Of a stretch of 64,000 bases of DNA, positions 35,567-41,305 are shown piece by piece (within the stretch, counting starts at the first letter, position 1; every line of letters begins with the position of its first letter). The notes under the pieces were generated by a model. That model saw nothing but the letters and a program-made list of their open reading frames with translations. It was not told the DNA's origin and made no database searches. The position numbers were made by a program, and so were the translations under genes. The DNA is from a virus, in IMG/VR virus record IMGVR_UViG_3300037502_002220, positions 41,445 through 105,444 of that record, one strand, 5' to 3'.

Positions 35567-35679
35567 GGTACGTGTTTTGTAATTATACCGAATGATTGCA
35601 TTGTGTACGTAAACATTAATTTATGCGGTATAAACGTTTTACTGCGATTAGGTACACAAATAATTAAAATTACTTCCAT
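35533..35679 (-). CDS. Micro-ORF 35 (48 aa)
   Basis: Starts MEVILIICVPNRSK, shared motif SFGIITKHVP, then a 12-residue tail read through the next start. Overlaps micro-ORF 34 by 10 nt. Confidence 0.6.
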   Translation of the reverse strand: MEVILIICVPNRSKTFIPHKLMFTYTMQSFGIITKHVPCKQVRYTLWN

Positions 35680-35783
35680 GATACACGTTTTACTACAATT
35701 CTAAACCCAGTATCTAGTATATTTCTATTAGGAAACCTGAGTTCGTGATTAGCTTGTACAACACCGTTTAGATATATCATCAT
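35670..35783 (-). CDS. Micro-ORF 34 (37 aa)
   Basis: Starts at a double ATG (MMIYLNGVVQANHEL), ends GFRIVVKRVSWK. 4-nt overlap with micro-ORF 33. Confidence 0.7.
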   Translation of the reverse strand: MMIYLNGVVQANHELRFPNRNILDTGFRIVVKRVSWK

Positions 35784-35902
35784 CGTATAAACTTTAGTGT
35801 TAGTATAAACCTATCTCTTTCTGTCATATTGTTGTGTATATATTGAATAACACTCTTACCCATACCTCTAAAATCTGGATATATACAAATTAAGATCATC
35901 AT
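35780..35902 (-). CDS. Micro-ORF 33 (40 aa)
   Basis: Double ATG start (MMILICIYPDFRGMG), ends RDRFILTLKFIR, one of the best motif copies. 4-nt overlap with micro-ORF 32. Confidence 0.7.
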   Translation of the reverse strand: MMILICIYPDFRGMGKSVIQYIHNNMTERDRFILTLKFIR

Positions 35903-36018
35903 AGTATTTGCTTTAGTGTTATTTTAAATACGTCGTATATAGTTAAGGTGTCTTGCAAAGATTGAGGACAATCTTTATTTGCATTAAATTTTGGGTAACA
36001 AACTATTATGTAAATCAT
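35899..36018 (-). CDS. Micro-ORF 32 (39 aa)
   Basis: Starts MIYIIVCYPKFNANKD, ends YDVFKITLKQIL, close to the consensus. N-terminus resembles micro-ORFs 31 and 33 (hydrophobic strand, then P plus aromatic). 4-nt overlap with micro-ORF 31. Confidence 0.72.
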   Translation of the reverse strand: MIYIIVCYPKFNANKDCPQSLQDTLTIYDVFKITLKQIL

Positions 36019-36134
36019 GATACATGTTTTAAGATAAGTTGAAATCTATCGTCGTACACAATATCAGCTACAAGGTTTGCTTCTACCCTACTCTTGTAAG
36101 CTGCAGGATTGCGTACAAATATTACTGCTAACAT
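36015..36134 (-). CDS. Micro-ORF 31 (39 aa)
   Basis: Starts MLAVIFVRNPAAYKSR, ends DDRFQLILKHVS. Overlaps micro-ORF 30 by 7 nt. Confidence 0.72.
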   Translation of the reverse strand: MLAVIFVRNPAAYKSRVEANLVADIVYDDRFQLILKHVS

Positions 36135-36241
36135 GGTATCTGTTTTAAGGTAACATGAAGTCTAAGCGCATTGATTGAAGGATGACCTAAACGTATGTGT
36201 GAAAATTGTTCAGATTTAATTTGTAGTTCTATGTATTTCAT
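36128..36241 (-). CDS. Micro-ORF 30 (37 aa)
   Basis: Starts MKYIELQIKSEQFSH, ends LRLHVTLKQIPC. Preceded by a 16-nt gap that still carries the TTAAAA leader, showing the leader can exist without upstream coding. Confidence 0.72.
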   Translation of the reverse strand: MKYIELQIKSEQFSHIRLGHPSINALRLHVTLKQIPC

Positions 36242-36257
36242 GGTATTTGTTTTAATA

Positions 36258-36374
36258 TTACAGTAATTGTGCTTGTTTTAAGATAACACGATATCTTTCC
36301 ATACTAATTCCCATACCGTGAATATACGCTTGATAAATCGTATTAGGACTAGTTATTATGTCAATGTGAAACAT
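36258..36374 (-). CDS. Micro-ORF 29 (38 aa)
   Basis: Starts MFHIDIITSPNTIYQ, ends RYRVILKQAQLL. Overlaps micro-ORF 28 by 14 nt. Confidence 0.7.
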   Translation of the reverse strand: MFHIDIITSPNTIYQAYIHGMGISMERYRVILKQAQLL

Positions 36375-36474
36375 GTACTTGTTTTAAGATAATAGAAAAG
36401 CTCTCACGACCACTGTATCCTAACATTATTACAGTTAAAAAAGCGGCTGTGTATCCATATGCGTCAGTTCTCAT
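36361..36474 (-). CDS. Micro-ORF 28 (37 aa)
   Basis: Starts MRTDAYGYTAAFLTV; LGYSGRESFSIILKQ aligns with LGHSGYDCFSITLKL of micro-ORF 27, so the two are recent paralogs. Has an extra VHVSH end. Confidence 0.75.
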   Translation of the reverse strand: MRTDAYGYTAAFLTVIMLGYSGRESFSIILKQVHVSH

Positions 36475-36575
36475 GGTATTAATTTTAAAGTAATCGAAAA
36501 GCAATCATATCCGCTATGTCCTAGTTCGTGTACATAAATATAACTATACGCGTGTCCATATGCCCATGTGTTCAT
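36471..36575 (-). CDS. Micro-ORF 27 (34 aa)
   Basis: Starts MNTWAYGHAYSYIYV, ends GYDCFSITLKLIP, the consensus motif. 4-nt overlaps on both sides. Confidence 0.75.
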   Translation of the reverse strand: MNTWAYGHAYSYIYVHELGHSGYDCFSITLKLIP

Positions 36576-36682
36576 AACATTAGTTTTAATATTATTGACA
36601 AATCATCTTGAACAACTTCGTTTAGTTCTACTTCATTAAAAGGTATTACGCCTTTTCCAATAAGTAAGTATATCGTATTCAT
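36572..36682 (-). CDS. Micro-ORF 26 (36 aa)
   Basis: Starts MNTIYLLIGKGVIPF, ends QDDLSIILKLML. 4-nt overlaps on both sides. Confidence 0.72.
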   Translation of the reverse strand: MNTIYLLIGKGVIPFNEVELNEVVQDDLSIILKLML

Positions 36683-36798
36683 AATACAAACTTTATCATA
36701 ACTAAAAAATCATCATCAAAAATTGGTATTAAACCACGGTCTTTGTTTACTAGCTTACAAGAATAAAAAGAGTAACCTACGTAACTTGTTAAGTCCAT
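36679..36798 (-). CDS. Micro-ORF 25 (39 aa)
   Basis: Starts MDLTSYVGYSFYSCK, ends DDDFLVMIKFVL. Overlaps micro-ORF 24 by 10 nt. Confidence 0.72.
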   Translation of the reverse strand: MDLTSYVGYSFYSCKLVNKDRGLIPIFDDDFLVMIKFVL

Positions 36799-36875
36799 AA
36801 TATTTTGATTGTGATTAAAACACTGTCGTCTGCGTAAAATATGTGATCTACAAGTGTTATGTATTTTGTGTCCAT
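36789..36875 (-). CDS. Micro-ORF 24 (28 aa), shortest copy
   Basis: Starts MDTKYITLVDHIFYA, ends DSVLITIKILWT. It is essentially the N-terminal strand joined directly to the C-terminal motif, so it shows the minimal unit. Overlaps micro-ORF 23 by 19 nt. Confidence 0.7.
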   Translation of the reverse strand: MDTKYITLVDHIFYADDSVLITIKILWT

Positions 36876-36982
36876 AATATTAGTTTTAACGTAATTACAA
36901 AATCTTCGCACATAGCATTTGAACGTTTGATTTCACGTGCTGTAAGTAATGATTCAGATACTAGTATTCTGTAATATTCCAC
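36857..36982 (-). CDS. Micro-ORF 23 (41 aa), GTG start
   Basis: Starts at GTG (VEYYRILVSESLL), shared motif EDFVITLKLIL, tail WTQNT. The GTG lies inside the LK codons of micro-ORF 22 (22-nt overlap); no ATG is available there. Confidence 0.65.
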   Translation of the reverse strand: MEYYRILVSESLLTAREIKRSNAMCEDFVITLKLILWTQNT

Positions 36983-37098
36983 TTTAAGGTTATTAAAACA
37001 TTATCGTATAAGTTTACACCCCTGTACGAATTAAAATATGTACTAGACATTATTTCTCGTCCAAGAAGTTTAACTGCTTCTAAACGTCGTATTTCCAT
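36961..37098 (-). CDS. Micro-ORF 22 (45 aa)
   Basis: Starts MEIRRLEAVKLLGRE with a more helical N-terminus; motif DNVLITLKWNI. Overlaps micro-ORF 21 by 19 nt. Confidence 0.7.
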   Translation of the reverse strand: MEIRRLEAVKLLGREIMSSTYFNSYRGVNLYDNVLITLKWNITEY

Positions 37099-37223
37099 GT
37101 CAGTATAATTAAGAAATCTTTATCCTCAAGTTTTGTTCTTTTTAATCTATCCAGTAAATGTTCATTACCATGTGTACCAATAGGCATACATAGATCTAAC
37201 ATTGTAAAGTATTTTACTTCCAT
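37080..37223 (-). CDS. Micro-ORF 21 (47 aa)
   Basis: Starts MEVKYFTMLDLCMP, motif KDFLIILTWKYDV. TGATG junction with micro-ORF 20. Confidence 0.7.
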   Translation of the reverse strand: MEVKYFTMLDLCMPIGTHGNEHLLDRLKRTKLEDKDFLIILTWKYDV

Positions 37224-37348
37224 CACATGTATTTAACCGTAAAAATAAAATCATTCTTGACGTAGCTACAATTACTAAATGCTAGGTAATCTAAATACAG
37301 TTTACAATCTATACTATGTACCCACATTGTTAAGTCTGTAAATTTCAT
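37223..37348 (-). CDS. Micro-ORF 20 (41 aa)
   Basis: Starts MKFTDLTMWVHSIDC, ends KNDFIFTVKYM. N-terminus closely resembles micro-ORFs 12 and 13 (MKF-x-x-hydrophobic). 4-nt overlap with micro-ORF 19. Confidence 0.72.
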   Translation of the reverse strand: MKFTDLTMWVHSIDCKLYLDYLAFSNCSYVKNDFIFTVKYM

Positions 37349-37467
37349 ACCATGTGTTTATTTGCTAATTGTAAAATAACCTTAAGATGTGCACAGTTAA
37401 CATAAGGTGGAATAAACACATCATTATCTAATAAAATGTATTCCCAATCCCTATATTCTACTTGCAT
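37345..37467 (-). CDS. Micro-ORF 19 (40 aa)
   Basis: Starts MQVEYRDWEYILL; DVFIPPYV matches DVFLEPYV of micro-ORF 18. Ends LKVILQLANKHMV, with the K displaced by four residues. Confidence 0.68.
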   Translation of the reverse strand: MQVEYRDWEYILLDNDVFIPPYVNCAHLKVILQLANKHMV

Positions 37468-37577
37468 ACCATGTACTTTTTTATAAGCCTAAAGTTAGGT
37501 TTAAAGAAAGCGTATTTAATAACATAGGGCTCAAGAAACACGTCTGTAGTATAGTTCCAACCAGTTTCTACTTTCAC
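37458..37577 (-). CDS. Micro-ORF 18 (39 aa), GTG start
   Basis: GTGA overlap with micro-ORF 17. Starts VKVETGWNYTTD, contains DVFLEPYVIKY, ends NFRLIKKYMVCK. Local duplicate of micro-ORF 19. Confidence 0.65.
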   Translation of the reverse strand: MKVETGWNYTTDVFLEPYVIKYAFFKPNFRLIKKYMVCK

Positions 37578-37693
37578 GATATTTGTTTTACAGTAATTAA
37601 AGGTAGTACAGTAGGCTTACTTATTCTGCGATCAGCATCATACATTGGATTTGATATAGGAAGGTTTACGTAAAAGGTCATAAATGCTATCAT
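37574..37693 (-). CDS. Micro-ORF 17 (39 aa)
   Basis: Starts MIAFMTFYVNLPISN, ends VLPLITVKQIS. 4-nt overlaps on both sides. Confidence 0.72.
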   Translation of the reverse strand: MIAFMTFYVNLPISNPMYDADRRISKPTVLPLITVKQIS

Positions 37694-37797
37694 AATCTGT
37701 ATTTTAGTACAAATATTACAATGTCTATCTTAGGTGCATGTTTTAGCTTGTCGTGAAATCTATAGCCATCAAAGGTATAGTCTAATGAAGCTTTCAT
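37690..37797 (-). CDS. Micro-ORF 16 (35 aa)
   Basis: Starts MKASLDYTFDGYRFH, ends DIVIFVLKYRL. 4-nt overlaps on both sides. Confidence 0.72.
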   Translation of the reverse strand: MKASLDYTFDGYRFHDKLKHAPKIDIVIFVLKYRL

Positions 37798-37895
37798 ACA
37801 AATATTTTACTGATGACTAAAAGAGATCTACCTGCGTAAGTTGTTTTTAATTTTCCACTAGAACTGTCGACCCATAAAATGTATAGCAACCTCAT
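37794..37895 (-). CDS. Micro-ORF 15 (33 aa)
   Basis: Starts MRLLYILWVDSSSGK, ends LLVISKIFV. 4-nt overlaps on both sides. Confidence 0.7.
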   Translation of the reverse strand: MRLLYILWVDSSSGKLKTTYAGRSLLVISKIFV

Positions 37896-37993
37896 TCTGC
37901 ATGTTTTATAGTAATGAATAAACATATTCCACATTTACCAGATCTTCTGTCATTCTTAAGGTTAGTACCTACGACACTGTGTGTTATAATCAT
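37892..37993 (-). CDS. Micro-ORF 14 (33 aa)
   Basis: Starts MIITHSVVGTNLKND, basic CGIC centre, ends CLFITIKHAE. 4-nt overlaps on both sides. Confidence 0.72.
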   Translation of the reverse strand: MIITHSVVGTNLKNDRRSGKCGICLFITIKHAE

Positions 37994-38109
37994 TGTATGT
38001 GTTTTAAACTAATTCTAAATCTAAGTACAGTAATGACATAGGCTTTAAGATCCATTTTTAGCACTAAGTCACTGTTCTTTAATGTCTCAACAAATCCTAC
38101 AAATTTCAT
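37990..38109 (-). CDS. Micro-ORF 13 (39 aa)
   Basis: Starts MKFVGFVETLKNSD, ends RFRISLKHIQ. 4-nt overlaps on both sides. Confidence 0.74.
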   Translation of the reverse strand: MKFVGFVETLKNSDLVLKMDLKAYVITVLRFRISLKHIQ

Positions 38110-38255
38110 GGTATGTATTTTACAATAGCTCCAAAATTACTTGCGTTATGGTTCAAGTTTAAATAATCTACAGCTTCGTGTAAACGTATAGTCATGTAGT
38201 TATTTATGTACGGTGTAGTAACTGCTCTGTACATCATTAAGTCTATAAATTTCAT
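38106..38255 (-). CDS. Micro-ORF 12 (49 aa)
   Basis: Starts MKFIDLMMYRAVTTP, has an extra central helix (MTIRLHEAVDYL), ends NFGAIVKYIP. Longest typical member. 4-nt overlaps on both sides. Confidence 0.74.
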   Translation of the reverse strand: MKFIDLMMYRAVTTPYINNYMTIRLHEAVDYLNLNHNASNFGAIVKYIP

Positions 38256-38377
38256 GATACAAGTTTTAATGTAAACAAATGTCCACGACTTTGCCGAGAT
38301 GCGTTCATTACATAGGTTTTTGCACGTGTCCGATCACTTGTAAATGGGAGGTATGCAATTATGTGCCTTATTTTCAC
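38252..38377 (-). CDS. Micro-ORF 11 (41 aa), GTG start
   Basis: GTGA overlap with micro-ORF 10. Starts VKIRHIIAYLPFTSD, basic centre, ends GHLFTLKLVS. Confidence 0.68.
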   Translation of the reverse strand: MKIRHIIAYLPFTSDRTRAKTYVMNASRQSRGHLFTLKLVS

Positions 38378-38481
38378 GGTATTATTTTTAATGTAATTAA
38401 TAATCTTTTTGGTATCGTACTTCTTATCAATCTTATGTTGAGGAAGTCAGTGTCATTTTTAAATATTTGTACAAATTTCAT
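38374..38481 (-). CDS. Micro-ORF 10 (35 aa)
   Basis: Starts MKFVQIFKNDTDF, ends KRLLITLKIIP, the consensus motif. 4-nt overlaps on both sides. Confidence 0.74.
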   Translation of the reverse strand: MKFVQIFKNDTDFLNIRLIRSTIPKRLLITLKIIP

Positions 38482-38609
38482 AAAACTAGCTTTAGCATAA
38501 CGTAAAATGAATAAGGAGGTACGTTATCTAATTGTAATACCTCAAGTACGTGTTCTGTTAACGTGCATACAGACTCGTCTTTAACAAGTATCATTTCAAT
38601 AAATCTCAT
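38478..38609 (-). CDS. Micro-ORF 9 (43 aa)
   Basis: Starts MRFIEMILVKDESV, ends YSFYVMLKLVL. Preceded by a 21-nt gap after micro-ORF 8 that still contains the TTAAAA leader. Confidence 0.72.
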   Translation of the reverse strand: MRFIEMILVKDESVCTLTEHVLEVLQLDNVPPYSFYVMLKLVL

Positions 38610-38630
38610 GATTTAAGTTTTAACAGGGTT

Positions 38631-38846
38631 TTACGTAAGTGGTCCAAAATATCTTCTGTTAATTTCAGTTAACAGCGCACTTCTTAAAACAATTAATCCT
38701 ATGTGAAAACTTTTTGCAAGATTGTATTTAAAAATTAATTGCCTGACAATTGAATTTTCATTAAAAGCTAATGATTCAGACTCTTTAGAAATGCCCATTA
38801 ATTCTTCTGTAGATAATTCTTTTAGGTATTCAGCTAATGTTTCCAT
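38631..38846 (-). CDS. Micro-ORF 8 (71 aa), atypical member
   Basis: Longest frame of the array and different in kind: acidic helical N-terminus (METLAEYLKELSTEELMG), a longer helix (SFHIGLIVLRSALLTEI) and end NRRYFGPLT, without the LK motif. Its start uses the same leader as the others, encoded by micro-ORF 7. It may be an inserted unrelated gene. Confidence 0.72.
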   Translation of the reverse strand: METLAEYLKELSTEELMGISKESESLAFNENSIVRQLIFKYNLAKSFHIGLIVLRSALLTEINRRYFGPLT

Positions 38847-38950
38847 GATTTATGTTTTAAAATAATTTGAAAATGTGTACGTTTTACAGAGTAGCTCAAA
38901 TCGAGCACTAAAATCTTATAGTCACTTAAGTAATAAACTAAAGTGTTCAC
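38834..38950 (-). CDS. Micro-ORF 7 (38 aa), GTG start
   Basis: GTGA overlap with micro-ORF 6. Starts VNTLVYYLSDYKI, motif THFQIILKHKS, tail WKH over the start of micro-ORF 8. Confidence 0.66.
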   Translation of the reverse strand: MNTLVYYLSDYKILVLDLSYSVKRTHFQIILKHKSWKH

Positions 38951-39087
38951 AGTTTATGTTTTTGCACAAAAAAGAAGTAATTACAATCTTTAAAATCGTA
39001 ATCTATAACTGTACATATTTCTGCAAAGTTGATTGTTAAAAGTGTATAGCTATTTTTGAATATTAATACTATATAAACATTGCTCAT
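38947..39087 (-). CDS. Micro-ORF 6 (46 aa)
   Basis: Starts MSNVYIVLIFKNSY, ends NYFFFVQKHKL. 4-nt overlaps on both sides. Confidence 0.7.
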   Translation of the reverse strand: MSNVYIVLIFKNSYTLLTINFAEICTVIDYDFKDCNYFFFVQKHKL

Positions 39088-39197
39088 AGCTTATATTTTA
39101 ATAAGATATTGTAATGAAGCATGTAATTACCTCTACCTGTGAGATATACATCTATACCATTGTGGCGTATATCTAACAATAATCTGAGTGTGTTCAT
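39084..39197 (-). CDS. Micro-ORF 5 (37 aa)
   Basis: Starts MNTLRLLLDIRHNG, ends HYNILLKYKL. 4-nt overlaps on both sides. Confidence 0.72.
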   Translation of the reverse strand: MNTLRLLLDIRHNGIDVYLTGRGNYMLHYNILLKYKL

Positions 39198-39319
39198 TTT
39201 CTGTATTTTATTACAGCCCAGAAATGCATCAATAAACCTGTACCTATATGTCGATGTAATATTATATTACCATCTGTAGATTTAAAGTTTGATATCTCAA
39301 GTACTCCTAAGTAGTTCAT
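39194..39319 (-). CDS. Micro-ORF 4 (41 aa)
   Basis: Starts MNYLGVLEISNFKS, ends HFWAVIKYRK. 4-nt overlaps on both sides. Confidence 0.7.
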   Translation of the reverse strand: MNYLGVLEISNFKSTDGNIILHRHIGTGLLMHFWAVIKYRK

Positions 39320-39435
39320 AATGCCAGTTTTAGTAGTGATAAATAACAAAAATCAAGCCTTAAAAAGTGGTTTGTTTCATCGTGGTGTGAGTATGTTATA
39401 CATATGTACATAGAATAAATTTCAGATAGATACAT
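39316..39435 (-). CDS. Micro-ORF 3 (39 aa)
   Basis: Starts MYLSEIYSMYICITY, ends CYLSLLKLAL. Overlaps micro-ORF 2 by 14 nt. Confidence 0.68.
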   Translation of the reverse strand: MYLSEIYSMYICITYSHHDETNHFLRLDFCYLSLLKLAL

Positions 39436-39535
39436 AACTAGGTATGTATTTTAATATTAAATGAGGTGTTATCTTAGCCATAGACATTGTCATAGAATAT
39501 ACGTTGATGTCTGCAAATAAAAGTACCGTCTTCAT
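39422..39535 (-). CDS. Micro-ORF 2 (37 aa)
   Basis: Starts MKTVLLFADINVYS, motif HLILKYIP with a short extra tail SYVSI. 4-nt overlap with micro-ORF 1. Confidence 0.68.
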   Translation of the reverse strand: MKTVLLFADINVYSMTMSMAKITPHLILKYIPSYVSI

Positions 39536-39636
39536 GATAGAATTTTCATTGTTACAGGTATGCTTATTTCATCAGCTTGTAGTGTATATAAATAAAGTCT
39601 ATCGTACTGTGTTATGTATAAAACTTTCATTTTCAT
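39532..39636 (-). CDS. Micro-ORF 1 (34 aa), first of array
   Basis: Starts MKMKVLYITQYDRL, ends IPVTMKILS. The ATG lies about 13 nt after the U tract of the hairpin at 39649-39680, with no room for a conventional promoter between them. Confidence 0.68.
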   Translation of the reverse strand: MKMKVLYITQYDRLYLYTLQADEISIPVTMKILS

Positions 39637-39648
39637 AGGTAGGTATAT

Positions 39649-39680
39649 TAAACACAAATGCCCTTGGTTTACAAGGGCAT
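39649..39680 (-). terminator. Hairpin upstream of the micro-ORF array
   Basis: 9-bp perfect stem (39672-39680 with 39658-39666), followed leftward by TTTGTGTTTAA. It separates the 46-residue gene from the array and may limit how much transcript enters it. Confidence 0.65.
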
Positions 39681-39686
39681 CGTGGA

Positions 39687-39827
39687 TTACGCAATTTCTG
39701 CAAGTTCTGGTTCTAAACCTGGGTAGATTTCTCGTATCTTAATTTCAGCTTCATCTTTATTAGAAGCTTCAATATGTACGACACCTGCACCAATAAAAAA
39801 AGTAAACGTTTGCTTTTCTTCTTCCAT
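39687..39827 (-). CDS. 46-residue acidic protein
   Basis: Starts MEEEKQTFTFFIGAGVV, then HIEASNKDEAEIKI and an acidic end (LEPELAEIA). The pattern strand-strand-helix resembles the 54-residue protein encoded just upstream (ITEKGKRIIEADSIEAI), so the two may be distant relatives. It is flanked by hairpins on both sides, so it may be its own expression unit. Function unknown. Confidence 0.6.
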   Translation of the reverse strand: MEEEKQTFTFFIGAGVVHIEASNKDEAEIKIREIYPGLEPELAEIA

Positions 39828-39851
39828 AACAGTTTATTTATTAAGTTAGAT

Positions 39852-39881
39852 AAAAAACCAGGGCTATATTTCAAGCCCTGG
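39852..39881 (-). terminator. Terminator-like hairpin
   Basis: 8-bp perfect stem (39874-39881 with 39858-39865) and TTTTTTATC tract, 25 nt before the next start codon. Confidence 0.75.
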
Positions 39882-39907
39882 TACATAGTGAATCACAATA
39901 CGAGGGA

Positions 39908-40072
39908 TTACTTATTCTTCCAGATACGTTCTCTAGTCTTCTTTCCGGTAACAGTACACACTGTTTCTAGGTAATATGCACCATGTTTAGGTAGACTTTC
40001 TTTAATAGCTTCGATGCTATCAGCCTCTATGATACGCTTACCTTTTTCGGTCACAATGTAATACTTTTTCAT
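39908..40072 (-). CDS. 54-residue protein
   Basis: From the ATG at 40070-40072 (MKKYYIVTEKGKR). A longer frame runs into the upstream gene and is not needed. Strand-helix pattern (RIIEADSIEAIKESLPK) and a basic end (GKKTRERIWKNK). Function unknown. Confidence 0.6.
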   Translation of the reverse strand: MKKYYIVTEKGKRIIEADSIEAIKESLPKHGAYYLETVCTVTGKKTRERIWKNK

Positions 40073-40079
40073 GTTTGTG

Positions 40080-40904
40080 TCAATAGAAAAAGATATTAGA
40101 CATGTACTCTTCTTTTGGAAACTTATCTTTCCAGATATCCTCGTCCATATAGGGTAAGTTATCGGGAACAGCCATTTTCCACACATTACCTACAGTATCG
40201 TAGATACCGTACTTGTTTGGTTTCTTCTTCTTTACAGGTTGTGTTTTACCACCCATCTCTGCAGTAGTCCATGCAATCTCTTGAATATCTGTACGAGTAT
40301 CTAAGTTCTCAGCATGATCTGCAGCGATTGTAGTCCACTCTGCTTTTGTAGGAAACAGGAATACAGCGTGACCTTTGATAGCTGGGTTATACCAGAACCA
40401 CCACTGACCGTTGTACTCTTTCATGATATACGGCATTGGTTTACCGTGCATATCATTTAACCAGTTGATGTACGAGATTGCGTTCAAGATCTCAAGGTTA
40501 ATCGCTGGGCGATCATCGCGACCATAGTTTTGATCATTAGCGAGATCTCTTCCTGTCATATAACAGAAAGCATCAAACTGGTTGAACGTAACTACGGTAT
40601 CTGCTGATGCAACAAGTGGAAAACACTCTGCAGGTAACGGTACAAAAGTACCTAAATCAATGTCTTTGTCGCTGATAGTCTTTTGCTCAAAAGCACGTTG
40701 TGATGTAGCTACAGCAACTACAAACGGTTCTACAGGTTTTCTGTTGACCACATTAATAATTGCAATAGCATTACGGTGTACTTCTTCAAGCTCTGGTGTG
40801 TTGAAATACTTACGCATTTTAGGTAATGCTTGTGCATACCATTTACCAAAATCTTTAGAAGAAGCTTTTTGTTGAACTTGATCTTTAAATTCTTGTACAG
40901 TCAT
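40080..40904 (-). CDS. FGE-sulfatase / C-type-lectin-fold protein
   Basis: 274 residues. The core matches the formylglycine-generating-enzyme fold: FDAFCYMTGRDLAND, RPAINLEILNAISYINWLND, HAVFLFPTKAEWTTIA and NKYGIYDTVGNVWKM. The catalytic cysteines of true FGE are not evident and the C-terminal R-G-G ... G-F-R-L part is missing, so it is more likely a binding protein. Function in infection unknown. Its ATG follows a hairpin closely. Confidence 0.7.
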   Translation of the reverse strand: MTVQEFKDQVQQKASSKDFGKWYAQALPKMRKYFNTPELEEVHRNAIAIINVVNRKPVEPFVVAVATSQRAFEQKTISDKDIDLGTFVPLPAECFPLVASADTVVTFNQFDAFCYMTGRDLANDQNYGRDDRPAINLEILNAISYINWLNDMHGKPMPYIMKEYNGQWWFWYNPAIKGHAVFLFPTKAEWTTIAADHAENLDTRTDIQEIAWTTAEMGGKTQPVKKKKPNKYGIYDTVGNVWKMAVPDNLPYMDEDIWKDKFPKEEYMSNIFFY

Positions 40905-40918
40905 GATTGTAATTTTAG

Positions 40919-40951
40919 TTAAAAAGAGAAGGGAGTGTTACCTCCCCTCTC
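40919..40951 (-). terminator. Terminator-like hairpin
   Basis: GC-rich stem (GAGGGGAGG / CTCCCTTCTC type, 8-9 bp with one mismatch) followed leftward by CTCTTTTTAAC. 15 nt before the FGE-like start codon. Confidence 0.7.
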
Positions 40952-40974
40952 CAAATGCTTACTGAAAAAGTGTC

Positions 40975-41295
40975 TTAGTCCCAAGCATCGCTGATTGCAT
41001 CTTCTCCTTCACCAAGTGGATTGTACTCTACTTGGATAGAAGAAATGTGAAAACCAGCTTCCAGTTCTACAGTTGGGTGTACTGGATGCTTGAGAAATGC
41101 TTTCTTACCTTCAGGTACTACAAAAGCAACGATGTTACCCCTATCCGCAGGAATAGGTGTAGGCATTGTGAACCCTGTAGGTGCCTTGAAATCAGGTTTG
41201 AAGTCGTTGCGTACTACGGTAAAATCACCTTCGAGTACATGCTTTTCAGCACTCCCTGGTGTTACCGTAACTGGATCAATTACGTTTACATGCAT
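40975..41295 (-). CDS. Hypothetical beta-rich protein
   Basis: 106 residues from the ATG at 41293-41295 (MHVNVIDPVTVTPGS). Beta-rich with IVAFVVPEGKKAFLKHPVHP and an acidic tail (EGEDAISDAWD). The longer frame would start inside the previous gene. Not recognised; the strong hairpin after it and regular codons suggest good expression. Confidence 0.65.
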   Translation of the reverse strand: MHVNVIDPVTVTPGSAEKHVLEGDFTVVRNDFKPDFKAPTGFTMPTPIPADRGNIVAFVVPEGKKAFLKHPVHPTVELEAGFHISSIQVEYNPLGEGEDAISDAWD

Positions 41296-41305
41296 GATAA
41301 CAGAA

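Larger units (their letters stand above)
33895..39636 (-). other. Tandem array of 51 overlapping micro-ORFs
   Basis: Read leftward, the stretch is tiled by 51 short frames averaging 113 nt. At each junction the end of one frame encodes a hydrophobic-K-x-hydrophobic tail from a TTAAAA-like sequence, and the next start (ATG, four times GTG) follows within 6-12 nt. 45 of 50 junctions overlap, 25 by 4 nt. Products share an N-terminal strand and a C-terminal FxITLKxI-like motif. There is a hairpin terminator just upstream and the AAA+ ATPase gene directly downstream. Individual members are listed separately. Confidence 0.85.

Noticed and set aside
38279-38500. 73-codon plus-strand frame in the micro-ORF array
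   Set aside because: Opposite to micro-ORFs 9-11, which fit the array pattern; no leader at its start.
33895-39636. Reading the region as non-coding DNA or a CRISPR-like repeat array
   Set aside because: No exact repeats or spacers exist; the period is irregular, and frames are intact and coupled through the whole stretch with synonymous variation in the conserved motif.
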